Positions 51,457-60,658 of a DNA stretch of 64,000 bases are shown in pieces; position 1 is the stretch's first letter; every line of letters starts with the position of its first letter. Source of the DNA: JAWLAT01 sp041395325 (GTDB lineage Bacteria; Pseudomonadota; Gammaproteobacteria; Xanthomonadales; SZUA-5); assembly GCA_041395325.1 (NCBI GenBank), contig JAWLAT010000004.1, forward strand, positions 186,001 through 250,000, in the 5' to 3' direction. The notes beneath the pieces were generated by a model. The model ran no database searches. It worked only from the letters and a program-made list of their open reading frames with translations, and was not told where the DNA came from. The translations under genes were made by a program, and so were the position numbers.

Positions 51457-52179
51457 ATGGAAGGCTTGCTGACGGCCGACGTCTGGGTGGCGCTGCTGAC
51501 GCTGGCGGCGCTGGGGATCGTCCTGGGCATCGACAACCTGGTGTTTCTGTCGATCGTGACCGGGCGCTTGCCAGCCGAGCAGCGCCCACGGGCGCGACAG
51601 GTCGGGCTGATCCTAGCCTGTGGCACGCGTATCCTGCTGTTGCTGACGCTGGCTTGGATGGCCAGCCTCACCGGTGAGCTGTTCCGCATCCTCGACCTGT
51701 CGATCTCGATCCGCGATCTGGTGTTGATCCTCGGCGGTCTGTTCCTGCTGGTGAAGGCGACCATGGAGATTCACGAATCGGTCGAGGGCAGCGACGCCGC
51801 CGTCGCAGTCACCCCAGCGATGAGTTTCGGTAGCGCGATCGTTCAGATCGCCATCATCGACATCGTGTTTTCGCTGGACAGCGTGATCACCGCCGTCGGC
51901 ATGGCGCGCCAGGTCTGGGTCATGGTTGCGGCGATCCTGCTGGCCGTTGCCGTGATGTTGCTGGCTGCCAATCGAATCGGCGAGTTCATCGAGCGTCACC
52001 CCACCATCAAGATGCTGGCGCTATCGTTCCTGATCCTCGTGGGCGTGGCGCTGATTGCCGATGGACTGGATTTCCACATTCCCCGTCAGTACCTGTACTT
52101 CGCGATGGCCTTCTCGGCTGGCGTGGAGGCACTCAACATGCTGGCCAGGTCACGGCGCTCGGATTCAAGTCAGGGCTAA
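51457..52179 (+). CDS. TerC family integral membrane protein
   Basis: The 240-residue product has seven membrane helices and the TerC signatures GIVLGIDNLVFLSIVTGRLP and AIIDIVFSLDSVITAVGMA, each with acidic residues inside membrane segments. Family members are linked to tellurite resistance or metal-ion homeostasis; some export Mn2+. The gene probably shares a transcript with dgkA. Its stop lies within a heptanucleotide repeat array. Confidence 0.9.
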   Translation: MEGLLTADVWVALLTLAALGIVLGIDNLVFLSIVTGRLPAEQRPRARQVGLILACGTRILLLLTLAWMASLTGELFRILDLSISIRDLVLILGGLFLLVKATMEIHESVEGSDAAVAVTPAMSFGSAIVQIAIIDIVFSLDSVITAVGMARQVWVMVAAILLAVAVMLLAANRIGEFIERHPTIKMLALSFLILVGVALIADGLDFHIPRQYLYFAMAFSAGVEALNMLARSRRSDSSQG

Positions 52180-52198
52180 GGGCTCAGGGCTGAGGGGC
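52171..52198 (+). repeat. Heptanucleotide repeat array at the 3' end of terC
   Basis: Four 7-base units (CAGGGCT, AAGGGCT, CAGGGCT, GAGGGGC) span the terC stop. Together with the inverted array at 52281-52308 they form long imperfect arms around about 80 bases. Confidence 0.75.
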
Positions 52199-52280
52199 GG
52201 CGAGGGCTTTGCCCGTCCTGGTGCCTGTTCCGCCCACCAAAGGCTCGCCGATCGGGTCGAGTTGCTGGCGCTTTTCCCTG

Positions 52281-52308
52281 ACCCCTCGGCCCTGAGCGCT
52301 GAGCCCTA
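52281..52308 (-). repeat. Inverted heptanucleotide repeat array before phrB
   Basis: On the minus strand the units are TAGGGCT, CAGCGCT, CAGGGCC, GAGGGGT. They are complementary in order to the array at 52171-52198, so a transcript through both could fold into a long hairpin. Confidence 0.7.
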
Positions 52309-52347
52309 TTCTCCGGCTCCAAACCTTCAGACCTGCCGGGGGATCCG

Positions 52348-53724
52348 ATGACCTCCGCCCTGATCTGGCTGCGCCGGGACCTGCGCCTGCATGACCACCG
52401 GCCACTGCAGCACGCCATCGAGCAGGGTCTGCGGCCCATCCTGGTCTACGTCCACGCGCCCGACGAGGAAGCGCCCTGGCAGCCGGGCGGGGCCAGCTGC
52501 TGGTGGCTGCATCGCAGCCTGCAGGCGCTGAGCGAGGCCGTCGACAAGCTTGGCGGGCGCCTGATCCTGCGTCGCGGGCCGACGCTGGAAACACTGCGAA
52601 AGCTGGTCGATGAATCCGACGCCAAGGCCGTCTACTGGCAGCGCCTGTACGACCCCGCCACGATCGAGCGGGACAGCGAGATCAAGCGCGAACTGCGCGC
52701 CGATGGCCTGGACGCGCGCAGTTTCGGCGGCTATCTGCTGTCCGAGCCCGACGCCTTCAGCACCGGCAGTGGTGATCCCTATCGCGTCTTCACGCCGTAC
52801 TGGCGGCGCCTGAAACCGACCCTGGACGAGTTGGCCCCGCCGCTGCCGGCTCCGGCCGCGTTGCCGAGCTGCGAGCTGTCGTCGCTGTCGCTGGATGTGC
52901 TGGGACTGCTGCCGCGAATTCACTGGTACCAGGGCATGGACGAGGCCTGGACGCCGGGCGAGTGCGGCGCCATCGAAGAACTGGTGCGATTCGCCGACGA
53001 GGCGCTGGATGATTACGGCAAGGCCCGCGACCTGCCGGCGCAGCCCGGGACCTCAAGACTGTCGCCGCACCTGCATTTTGGCGAGATCTCGCCTGCGCAG
53101 ATTGTCGACAGCCTGCGTGGCGCGGACGGCGCCGCGCCCTTCCTGCGCGAGTTGGGTTGGCGCGATTTCTCCTACAACCTGCTGCGCCATTTCCCGCAGA
53201 CCACCGAGCGGAACCTCAATCCGCGCTTCGATGCCTTTCCCTGGGCCGATGAGAATGCTGAGCAACTGCAGGCCTGGCAGCGCGGCCGAACCGGCATTCC
53301 GATCGTCGACGCCGGTATGCGCGAGCTCTGGCACACGGGTTGGATGCACAACCGCGTGCGCATGCTGGTGGCTTCCCTGCTGACCAAGAATCTGCGGCTG
53401 CACTGGCTGCGCGGCGCGCGCTGGTTCTGGGACACACTGGTCGATGCCGATCTGGCCAACAACACCCAGGGCTGGCAATGGACCGCCGGGACCGGCGCCG
53501 ACGCCGCGCCCTATTTCCGCATCTTCAACCCGGTGACGCAGGGCGAGCGCTTCGATCCCGATGGTGCCTATGTCCGTCGCTGGATCCCTGAGCTCAAGGG
53601 CCTCCCCAACCGCTACATCCATCAACCGTGGTCGGCCGGTGGCGTGCAGGGCTACCCCAAGCCCATCGTCGATCTCGGCGAGACCCGGGCCGAGGCACTG
53701 GCGGCCTTCAAGGCCTTGGATTGA
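52348..53724 (+). CDS. phrB: Deoxyribodipyrimidine photo-lyase
   Basis: The 458-residue product has the photolyase N-terminal alpha/beta antenna domain (ALIWLRRDLRLHDHRPLQHAI). The FAD domain reads FLRELGWRDFSYNLLRHFPQTTERNLNPRFDAFPW, GRTGIPIVDAGMRELWHTGWMHNRVRMLVASLLTKNL, WFWDTLVDADLANNTQGWQWTAGTGADAAPYFRIFNPVTQG and PYFRIFNP. It matches class I CPD photolyases, which repair UV dimers with light. The start follows GGGGGATCC by 5 bases. Confidence 0.94.
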   Translation: MTSALIWLRRDLRLHDHRPLQHAIEQGLRPILVYVHAPDEEAPWQPGGASCWWLHRSLQALSEAVDKLGGRLILRRGPTLETLRKLVDESDAKAVYWQRLYDPATIERDSEIKRELRADGLDARSFGGYLLSEPDAFSTGSGDPYRVFTPYWRRLKPTLDELAPPLPAPAALPSCELSSLSLDVLGLLPRIHWYQGMDEAWTPGECGAIEELVRFADEALDDYGKARDLPAQPGTSRLSPHLHFGEISPAQIVDSLRGADGAAPFLRELGWRDFSYNLLRHFPQTTERNLNPRFDAFPWADENAEQLQAWQRGRTGIPIVDAGMRELWHTGWMHNRVRMLVASLLTKNLRLHWLRGARWFWDTLVDADLANNTQGWQWTAGTGADAAPYFRIFNPVTQGERFDPDGAYVRRWIPELKGLPNRYIHQPWSAGGVQGYPKPIVDLGETRAEALAAFKALD

Positions 53725-53762
53725 CGCCCGCCGTTCGAGGCATCCCTCCGGGTGCGGCGAGC

Positions 53763-54491
53763 TCAGCCCAGGTCGCCCCACAGCGCCAGCGCGGCGGACA
53801 GCAGCGCCGGTCCGGCCGTTTCGGTGCGCAGCACGCGCGGACCCAGCTGCAGTCGCCGAAAGCCGGCCCGGGCACAGAGATCGATCTCGGCTTCGCTCAG
53901 TCCGCCTTCGGGTCCAATCACGGCCACGATCAAGCCGGGCGCCGCGCAGTCGCGCAACCGGGTGTCGCCCTCCGGGTCCAGGACCAGACGCAACTCGTCG
54001 TCTGCCGGAGCCGGCAGCTGCCCCAGCCAGTTGGCCAGCGTCGCCGGTTCGGACAGCTCCGGCAGTTCGGCCCGACCGCTTTGTTCGCAGGCCGAACGCA
54101 GGACCTGCTGCCAATGGCCCATGCGTCGGTCCAGTCGCTCCCCACCCAGCTTGAGCTCACAGCGCTGAGTCTGCAGCGGCTGCAACGCCGCCAGTCCCAG
54201 CTCGGTGGTCTTCTGCAGCACCAGGTCCATGCGCTCGCCGCGGCACAGGCCCTGGGCCAGGGTGATCGACAGCGCGCAGCGGTTGTCCACTGCCACGGGC
54301 GGTTGCAACTCGACCACGCCGCCGCCGCCCAGCGTTGCCGGATAGTCGAGCCCATCGCCGTTGAACAGGCGCAGTTGCGCGCCCGGACGCAGTCGCAGCA
54401 CCTTCAGCAGATGATGGGCCGGACCGGCATCGAGGGTGAGTTGTTGTTGACCGGCCAGAGGCTGGGTGATGTGTACGCGTGGGATCCGCAT
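53763..54491 (-). CDS. rsmE: 16S rRNA (uracil(1498)-N(3))-methyltransferase
   Basis: The 242-residue product starts MRIPRVHITQPLAGQQQLTLDAGPAHHLLKVLRLRPGAQLRLFNGDG and has the SPOUT knot signatures DLVLQKTTELGLAALQPL, VAVIGPEGGLSEAEIDL and LGPRVLRTETAGPALLSAALAL. RsmE methylates U1498 of 16S rRNA. It lies 20 bases downstream of bioA, same strand. Confidence 0.95.
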   Translation of the reverse strand: MRIPRVHITQPLAGQQQLTLDAGPAHHLLKVLRLRPGAQLRLFNGDGLDYPATLGGGGVVELQPPVAVDNRCALSITLAQGLCRGERMDLVLQKTTELGLAALQPLQTQRCELKLGGERLDRRMGHWQQVLRSACEQSGRAELPELSEPATLANWLGQLPAPADDELRLVLDPEGDTRLRDCAAPGLIVAVIGPEGGLSEAEIDLCARAGFRRLQLGPRVLRTETAGPALLSAALALWGDLG

Positions 54492-54511
54492 CGTTCGGTG
54501 TCCTCGGGCGG

Positions 54512-55906
54512 TCAGTCGCAGGCGGCATCGATGGCCTGTTCGGCCACGCTGGCCAAGAGCCGGATCTCGTCATCGCTGATCGACAACGGCGGCAGCGCGT
54601 AGAGCGTATCGCCGAGCGGTCGCAGCAACACGCCACGGCGCAGCGCCTCCCGGTAGACCGCCAGACCGCGCCGTTCGGTGGCCGGGTAGGGCCGCTGCTG
54701 CGCGTCACCGCAGTGCAGTTCCATCGCCACGATATTGCCGCAGCGGCGCAGGTTGCGAAGGTGTCGATGTCTGGCCAGCGGGGCGAAGGCCCTTTCCAGC
54801 GATTCGCCCAGCGTCTGCAGGCGGCCGCTGGCCAGTGTTTCGCGCAGCAGCGTCAGCGCGGCGAGCGCTGCCGCACAACCGATCGCAAAACCGGTGTAGC
54901 TGTGCGAATGCAGGAAGGCACGACCGGACCCGTACTCGCCCAGGAAGGCCTGGTAGAGCTCGTCGTGGGTGAGCACCGCCGCCAGTGGCAGTGTGCCGCC
55001 GGTCAGTCCCTTGCCGATGCACAGCAGATCGGGGCGGATGGCGGCCTGATCGCAGGCCAATAGAGTGCCGGTGCGGCCCAGGCCGACGGCAATCTCGTCG
55101 GCAATCAGATGCACCTGATGCTGGTCGCACAGCGCACGCAGGCCGCGCAGATAGGCGGGTGAATGCATCTGCATGCCGCCGGCACACTGGACCAGCGGCT
55201 CGACGACGACGGCGCAGACTTCGCCGGCATGCTCGCCGAGCACGTCGGCCATCTGCGCCAGCGCGATCTCCGCGCACCGTTCTGCCGACTCCCCGTGTGG
55301 ATCTGGACTGGCCGGACTGCGCGCCACCAAGGGCTGCAACAACAGGCCGCCGTAGGCTTGTCGATACAGATCCATCTGACTCAGCGCCAGCGCGCCCAGG
55401 GTCTCGCCGTGATAGGCCTGCTCCAGCACGACGAAGCGGGTGCGTCGGTGCTGACCGACATTGCGCCAGTAGTGCCAGGAGAGCTTCAACGCAATCTCGA
55501 TCGCAGCCGATCCGGCCTCGGCGTAGAACACGCGCGACAACCGCGGGCCGACAGGTGACCACTGACCTGCGCGGGGCGCCCGACCCAGCAGTTCGCAGAG
55601 CTGTTCGGCCAGTTCCACGGCCGGCGGATGGGTGAAGCCAGCCAGCAGCACGTGATCCAGTTGACTGGCCTGCTGGGCAATGGCCTCGGCTATCCGCGGA
55701 TGGCCATGACCGAACAGATTGACCCACCAGGAGCTGACCGCGTCCAGATAGCGCTGACCATTGGCATCCTCCAGCCAGCAGCCTGCGGCGCGGACGATGG
55801 GCAGCAGCGGTAGCGGATGCGGGTGGTCGCGCATTTGCGTGCAGGGGTGCCAGAGCACGTCCAGGTCACGCGCAACCCAGTCAGCATTCTGATCGTTGGG
55901 GTTCAT
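54512..55906 (-). CDS. bioA: Adenosylmethionine-8-amino-7-oxononanoate aminotransferase
   Basis: The 464-residue product is a class III PLP aminotransferase. It opens VLWHPCTQMRDHP and has DAVSSWWVNLFGHGHPRI, VFYAEAGSAAIEIALKLSWHYW, HLIADEIAVGLGRTGTLLACDQA and the PLP Lys in CIGKGLTGGTLPLAAVLT. WHPCTQM is the BioA start. It makes diaminopelargonate in biotin synthesis. It is divergent from gspG by 141 bases. Confidence 0.95.
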   Translation of the reverse strand: MNPNDQNADWVARDLDVLWHPCTQMRDHPHPLPLLPIVRAAGCWLEDANGQRYLDAVSSWWVNLFGHGHPRIAEAIAQQASQLDHVLLAGFTHPPAVELAEQLCELLGRAPRAGQWSPVGPRLSRVFYAEAGSAAIEIALKLSWHYWRNVGQHRRTRFVVLEQAYHGETLGALALSQMDLYRQAYGGLLLQPLVARSPASPDPHGESAERCAEIALAQMADVLGEHAGEVCAVVVEPLVQCAGGMQMHSPAYLRGLRALCDQHQVHLIADEIAVGLGRTGTLLACDQAAIRPDLLCIGKGLTGGTLPLAAVLTHDELYQAFLGEYGSGRAFLHSHSYTGFAIGCAAALAALTLLRETLASGRLQTLGESLERAFAPLARHRHLRNLRRCGNIVAMELHCGDAQQRPYPATERRGLAVYREALRRGVLLRPLGDTLYALPPLSISDDEIRLLASVAEQAIDAACD

Positions 55907-56047
55907 CGAGCGCCATCCAGCGAAAGCGGCGGCAGCTTGCCAGTGGCAAGCCGAACTGAACAAGCCGGGGGAAGTTGGGCCCGCGCACAGCAGCATGGCT
56001 CAACGGGCGCTATCATCGCGGCCGGACTTTGCCGACAGGATCGAAAC

Positions 56048-56488
56048 TTGCGCGCCTATCCCCGTCGCCAGCGCGGCTTTACGCTGCTCGAAGTCATTGT
56101 CGTCGTGGCCATCCTGGCCATTCTGGCGACGGTCGTCACGCTCAATGTGGCCGATGCGCCCGGCCAGGCTCGCCAGGCCCGGGCCAAGCAGGATGTGCAG
56201 ACGCTGGTCAACGCGCTGAACCTGTACAAGCTCGACAACTTCGCCTTCCCCAGCACCGAGCAGGGGTTGGAATCGCTGGTCCAGCGCCCTGCCGGCCAAC
56301 CGGAAGCGGCCAACTGGAAGAACGGCGGCTATCTGCAGGGCAATGCGGTGATCAAGGACCCTTGGAACCGCCCCTATCTCTATCTGAACCCGGGTCGGCG
56401 CAGCGACATCGACGTCTATACGCTGGGTGCCGACGGTCGTCCCGGAGGCGAGGGCGAGAATGCCGACATCGGCAACTGGGTGGAGTAG
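56048..56488 (+). CDS. gspG: Type II secretion major pseudopilin GspG
   Basis: The 146-residue prepilin has the peptidase site RQRGFTLLEVIVVVAILAIL and the conserved pseudopilin end GGYLQGNAVIKDPWNRPYLYLNPGR followed by TLGADGRPGGEGENADIGNW, including the calcium-binding loop. Translation probably starts at TTG 56048, preceded by AGGA; no ATG fits. It is the first gene of the secretion operon. Confidence 0.94.
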   Translation: MRAYPRRQRGFTLLEVIVVVAILAILATVVTLNVADAPGQARQARAKQDVQTLVNALNLYKLDNFAFPSTEQGLESLVQRPAGQPEAANWKNGGYLQGNAVIKDPWNRPYLYLNPGRRSDIDVYTLGADGRPGGEGENADIGNWVE

Positions 56489-56507
56489 GCGCCGGCCTGA
56501 GCCGAGC

Positions 56508-56999
56508 GTGGCGAGCCCGCGCGGCTTCAGTCTGCTCGAATTGTTGGTGGTGTTGGCCATTCTGGCCGCCGTGACCGGGCTGGCGTTGCTGGCCAGTGGC
56601 GGTGGGCAGGCCGAGCGGCGCGGTGCGGTGGAGATGGAGCGTTTCGCCCTGAAGCTGGAACTGCTCTGCGATCGCGCCGTGCTGGAATCGCGCCTGTTGG
56701 GCATGGAACTGACGGCGGCTGGCTACGCAGCGACGGAGCTCACCGGCGACGGCTGGATACCGCTGAACCGTGATGCCGCGTTCGCCACCGTGCAACTGCC
56801 CTCCGGCTGGACCTGGCAGTTCGCCCGTGAGGGTGCTTTTGCCGATCTGCCCAAGGGGTGGCCTGAGGAACCCCAACTGCTTTGCCTGCCGGATGGTCGC
56901 TCGACGCCCTTCCGCTTGCGGCTGGGCGCTGCCGGGCAAGGCTGGCAGCTGCGCGGTGAGGGGCGCGGGCGACCTGAGCTGACTGCGGTGGAGGGCTGA
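56508..56999 (+). CDS. gspH: Type II secretion minor pseudopilin GspH
   Basis: The 163-residue product begins with GTG and the prepilin motif SPRGFSLLELLVVLAILAAVTGLALLA. The soluble domain has LCDRAVLESRLLGMELTAAGY and WQLRGEGRGRPEL. Position after gspG and before gspI fits GspH. The start codon is chosen because it places the cleavage Gly at residue 6. Its TGA overlaps the gspI ATG. Confidence 0.88.
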   Translation: MASPRGFSLLELLVVLAILAAVTGLALLASGGGQAERRGAVEMERFALKLELLCDRAVLESRLLGMELTAAGYAATELTGDGWIPLNRDAAFATVQLPSGWTWQFAREGAFADLPKGWPEEPQLLCLPDGRSTPFRLRLGAAGQGWQLRGEGRGRPELTAVEG

Positions 57000-57388
57000 T
57001 GCGCGAGCGCAGCGGCCAGTCGCAACGGGGCTTCACGCTGCTGGAGGTGATGGTGGCACTGGTCGTGCTGGGTCTGGCGTTGCTGGCCGTGCTGCAGTCC
57101 ACCGGCAATGCCTCGCGCATCCAGGCCCGTCTGGACGAGACCAGCTGGGCTCGTTGGGTGGCCAGCAACGAGATCGCCCGGGTGAGGGCACAGGCCGAAT
57201 GGCCTCAGCTCGGGCTGGACCGTGGCAGCACCCGGTTGGGACAGCGCGAGTGGTACTGGCGCCGCGGGATTTCCGAGACACCTGAGCCGGATCTGCGCCG
57301 TATTGATGTGCAGGTCTACAGCGATCCGGCCGAGCAACAGCTGGTCACCCAGGTCAGCGGCTTCATCGGGCGCCGCAGTCGTGGCTGA
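56999..57388 (+). CDS. gspI: Type II secretion minor pseudopilin GspI
   Basis: The 129-residue product has the prepilin site SQRGFTLLEVMVALVVLGLALLAVLQ and the GspI-like middle segment WARWVASNEIARVRAQAEWP, then REWYWRRGISETPEPDLRRIDVQVY. GspI forms the pseudopilus tip with J and K. It overlaps gspH by one base and gspJ by 8 bases. Confidence 0.92.
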   Translation: MRERSGQSQRGFTLLEVMVALVVLGLALLAVLQSTGNASRIQARLDETSWARWVASNEIARVRAQAEWPQLGLDRGSTRLGQREWYWRRGISETPEPDLRRIDVQVYSDPAEQQLVTQVSGFIGRRSRG

Positions 57389-57992
57389 ACCCTTGGACCG
57401 CGAGCGCAGGCAGCGTGGTTTCACGCTGCTGGAACTGTTGGTGGCCGTGGCCGTCTTCGCGGTCGTGGCGGTGATGGCCCAGGTGGGTCTGCGCCAAGTC
57501 ATGAACGATGCCGGCGCGTTGCGCAGCGCTGGAGAAGAACAGCGCGAGCTGCAGTTGCTGGTGCTGCTGCTGGAACGCGAGCTGGGTCAGGCCATCGCGC
57601 GACCGGTGCGCACGGCCTATGGCGAGGAGCGCGCCGCCGTGCAGGGACGGGCGGATTCGGTCGAATACACCACGCTGGCCTTCGTCGATGGGGCGAAATT
57701 GGCGCCGCAGCGGCACGGTCTGAGCTTGCGAGGGCGTGAGCTGTTGTTGTTGCGGCAGCCTCGGCTGGACGCCGGCCCCGGCACCCCGCGGCCGATGGAG
57801 GTGCTGAGTCAGGCGGTGGAATCGCTGCGGCTGGAGTACATCGGCGTCGACGGCCGCTCGCACAACCGCTGGCCGCCGCAAGGGACGGAGAACGACCCGA
57901 ACCGCTTGCCGCGAGCGATCCGAGTGCAACTGCGCTTGCAGGGTGAGGGCGAGATCGAGCGGCTGCTGGAGCTGCCGGAGAATCCGCTGTGA
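57381..57992 (+). CDS. gspJ: Type II secretion minor pseudopilin GspJ
   Basis: The 203-residue product begins with GTG (VAEPLDRERRQRGFTLLELLVAVAVFAVVAVMAQVGL). The soluble part contains LVLLLERELGQAIARPV and VESLRLEYIGVDGRSHNRWPP, a GspJ pattern. GTG 57381 is preferred; TTG 57393 is an alternative. It overlaps gspI by 8 bases and gspK by 4. Confidence 0.9.
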   Translation: MAEPLDRERRQRGFTLLELLVAVAVFAVVAVMAQVGLRQVMNDAGALRSAGEEQRELQLLVLLLERELGQAIARPVRTAYGEERAAVQGRADSVEYTTLAFVDGAKLAPQRHGLSLRGRELLLLRQPRLDAGPGTPRPMEVLSQAVESLRLEYIGVDGRSHNRWPPQGTENDPNRLPRAIRVQLRLQGEGEIERLLELPENPL

Positions 57993-58924
57993 GTCGGCAC
58001 GCCGAAGGTGGCGCCGCGCTGGTGGTCGCCCTGCTGGTAGTGGCGTTGGCCACGTTGCTGGCGTATGGGATCAGCGAACGCAGCAGCGTCGATCTGCGCC
58101 GCAACGAAGCGCTGGCGCGGGCTGCCGAGGCACAGCAGCTGTCGCTGGGCCTGGAAGACTGGGCGTTGCAGCAATTGCGCCGTGATCTGATCGACGGCGA
58201 CCCCTTCGACTCGCGGCTGGATCCCTGGGCGCAGCCGCTGCCGCCCTTGCCGGTGCCCGGTGGCGTGGTGATCGGCCAGCTGGAAGATCTGGACGGACGC
58301 TTCAATCTCAACAGTCTGATCCGACCTGACGGTCAACGAGATGGCCTGGCCTTGAAGCGACTGCAGCGCTTGTTGGCCGTACTGGAGTTGTCGCCCGCAA
58401 TTGCCGATGCCGTGGCCGACTGGATCGACGTCGACAGCACGGTCAGCGGCGCCGGTGCCGAAGATCTGGATTACCTGCGGGCCAATCCACCCTACAGAGC
58501 GGCCAATCGGCCCATGCAGCACCTCGGCGAGCTGCGCTGGGTTCAGGGGGTCAGCGAAGAGGCATACAAGATCCTGCGACCCCATGTCACGGTGTTGCCC
58601 AGCGGCGGTGCGATCAATCTCAATACCGCGACGATTCCGGTCTGGCGTTCGCTGGATGCCTCGATCAGTGTCGAATTGGCCCGCCGCCTGTCCAGCAATG
58701 GTCGTGCCCGTTACAGCGCCATCGGCGAGATCTTTGACGAACTGCAGCGAGCGGGCGTGATCGTGCCAAACCATGAGCGGACCGGTCTGGGTGTGCGGAG
58801 CCGATACTTCCTGGCCAAGGCTCAGGTCAAGGTGGGCAACCACGTCGAGACCTTCTACAGCCTGTTGCAGCGCGATCTGCAGGGTGGGCGGGTGTTGCAG
58901 CGCAGTCGTGGCCTGTACGATTAG
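57989..58924 (+). CDS. gspK: Type II secretion minor pseudopilin GspK
   Basis: The 311-residue product starts with GTG and has the GspK-type leader GGAALVVALLVVALATLLAYGISERSSVDLRRNEAL, without the Glu at position 5 seen in other pseudopilins. The large domain has DLDGRFNLNSL, VADWIDVDSTVSGAGAEDLDYLRANPPYRAANRPM and FNLNT-like INLNTATIPVWRSL, which is a helix-hairpin pattern. It caps the I-J-K tip. A 100-base gap follows, unlike the overlaps elsewhere in this operon. Confidence 0.93.
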   Translation: MSRHAEGGAALVVALLVVALATLLAYGISERSSVDLRRNEALARAAEAQQLSLGLEDWALQQLRRDLIDGDPFDSRLDPWAQPLPPLPVPGGVVIGQLEDLDGRFNLNSLIRPDGQRDGLALKRLQRLLAVLELSPAIADAVADWIDVDSTVSGAGAEDLDYLRANPPYRAANRPMQHLGELRWVQGVSEEAYKILRPHVTVLPSGGAINLNTATIPVWRSLDASISVELARRLSSNGRARYSAIGEIFDELQRAGVIVPNHERTGLGVRSRYFLAKAQVKVGNHVETFYSLLQRDLQGGRVLQRSRGLYD

Positions 58925-59024
58925 GGGTTTGCAGTCGATGCCAGTCCGCTCGCCGTTGCCAAGCCTCAACTACCCCTGCGATCGACCGATCTGCTTGCGC
59001 CTGCCCGGGTGGAGCCGCTGAGCC

Positions 59025-60167
59025 GTGGCCAATCCGCGCTATTTCCTGCTCAGCGAACAGTCGCAGTGCTGGCGCCTGGATCATTCGGAAGGCAGCTTGA
59101 TCGGCCCGTTGGAGCCGGCGCAGGCAGACGAGGACAAGGCCGAGCGCATCCTGTTGCTGGGTGCGGAAAACTGTTTGATCCGACCCGTTCAGGCGCCGCC
59201 CCGTGGTCGCGCAGAGTGGCTCAAGGGCCTCCCTTATCACTTTGAAGAAGTCTGCGCCGGCGATGTCGAGCGCATGCACTTTGCCTTCGCCGGCGATGCA
59301 AATGGCCGTGGGCATGTGGTGGCAGTGGACCAGGCGGTGCTGCAGCAGGAACTGGCGCGGGCGCAGGCGCTGGGCTTCGACCCGGACTGGATCGTTCCGG
59401 ATGCTCTGCTGATGGATCCAGGCGTTGCTGGCCGCGTGCTGGTGCTGCCCAAACGGGTGCTGTTTCACCTGGCCGGTGGTCTGGCCGGTGCCTGCGAACG
59501 TTCGCTGTTCCCGGCCGTACTGAGCAGTGCCGGCGGTGGACCGGGTGCTGCCATTCATCAGCTTGGCGCCACCAACGTGCCGGGCCTCGGGGGCAAACCG
59601 CTGGATTCCGAGGTAGCGTTGTTGTTGCCCGGCTTCCGACCACAGTTGCCGAACTTGCGCAGCGGAAGCTTTGCGCGCCGGGTCCGCGGTGTAGCGCGCC
59701 GACCGCAGCTGCGCCTGGCGGCGGCTCTGGCGGCCGCGGCGCTGCTGGTGCATCTAGGAACGCTGGGCGTCTCGATCTTGCGTGATTCCAGCAGACTGGC
59801 GGCCATCGATGCCGAGATCGCCGATCTGTTCCACGCCAGTCTGGGTGAGGAGGCGCGACTGGTCGATGCACTGGCGCAGCTGGAAGCGGCAGCGGGACAG
59901 CGCAGCGCCAGTGCTGGCGACGAGTTCATCGCGCTGTTGCGTTCGGCCGCTCCGGTGCTGGCCACTGAAACGCGACTGCGCCTGACTGGCCTGGAGTTTC
60001 GCGACGGCAGTCTGGAACTGGCCTTGGCGGCCCCCGACGTGGGCACGCTCGACAGTCTGCGCGAACGCCTGAACAGCCTGGCCGGCCTCAGCGCCGAGTT
60101 GGGTGGGACGCAATTTGGTGACGGTGAGTTTGTTGGTCGCCTGCGCCTGAAAGGGCAGGGCGCATGA
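59025..60167 (+). CDS. gspL: Type II secretion assembly protein GspL
   Basis: The 380-residue product has a cytoplasmic actin-like domain (LLGAENCLIRPVQAPPRGRAEWLKGLPYHFEEVCAGDVERMHF, QALGFDPDWIVPDALLM) that binds GspE. One membrane helix (LRLAAALAAAALLVHLGTLGVSIL, about 228-250) and a periplasmic ferredoxin-like domain follow. It links the ATPase to the pseudopilus platform. Translation starts at GTG; GGAG is 10 bases upstream. Confidence 0.88.
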   Translation: MANPRYFLLSEQSQCWRLDHSEGSLIGPLEPAQADEDKAERILLLGAENCLIRPVQAPPRGRAEWLKGLPYHFEEVCAGDVERMHFAFAGDANGRGHVVAVDQAVLQQELARAQALGFDPDWIVPDALLMDPGVAGRVLVLPKRVLFHLAGGLAGACERSLFPAVLSSAGGGPGAAIHQLGATNVPGLGGKPLDSEVALLLPGFRPQLPNLRSGSFARRVRGVARRPQLRLAAALAAAALLVHLGTLGVSILRDSSRLAAIDAEIADLFHASLGEEARLVDALAQLEAAAGQRSASAGDEFIALLRSAAPVLATETRLRLTGLEFRDGSLELALAAPDVGTLDSLRERLNSLAGLSAELGGTQFGDGEFVGRLRLKGQGA

Positions 60168-60658
60168 GTCAGTGGCAACAATGGTGGGCCGGTCGGCAGC
60201 CGCGGGAACGCTGGTTGCTCGGCATTGCGGGCGTGCTGGCGGTGTTTCTGCTGTTGTACGCGGCACTGTACCTGCCCTTGCAGCGCCACCGCCAGGTGTT
60301 GGCCGAGCAAGTCCAGCAGGGCGAGTTGGATCTGTTGCAGGCGCGCCGACTGGCCGAGCTGATCCGCAGTCGTGGCCCGGCTGCGGCCACCAGCCTGCCA
60401 GGTCCGGATCGATCGCTGCTGGCTCGAGTCGACGAGGGGCTGCGCGAGGCCGGGCTGTCAACGGTCCTCTCCCGCATCGAACCCGAAGGCGATCGCCGCG
60501 TTCGCTTGTGGCTGGACGCGGCGCCCTTTGACGGTTTGATCGCCTGGCTGGAACGCGTGGCCAGCGAGCAGGGCGTGCGCCTGATCGATGCCTCGATGGA
60601 TCGCGAGATCGCGCCGGGTCTGGTCAGCGTGCGCTTGACCCTGGAGCAGGGCGCATGA
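60164..60658 (+). CDS. gspM: Type II secretion protein GspM
   Basis: The 164-residue product has an N-terminal WQQWWAGRQPRERWLLGIAGVLAVFLLLYAALYLPLQ, which is the typical GspM start with one membrane helix, and a periplasmic ferredoxin-like domain (GLREAGLSTVLSRIEPEGDRRVRLWLDAAPFDGLIAWLERV). It overlaps gspL and gspN by 4 bases each. Confidence 0.9.
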   Translation: MSQWQQWWAGRQPRERWLLGIAGVLAVFLLLYAALYLPLQRHRQVLAEQVQQGELDLLQARRLAELIRSRGPAAATSLPGPDRSLLARVDEGLREAGLSTVLSRIEPEGDRRVRLWLDAAPFDGLIAWLERVASEQGVRLIDASMDREIAPGLVSVRLTLEQGA

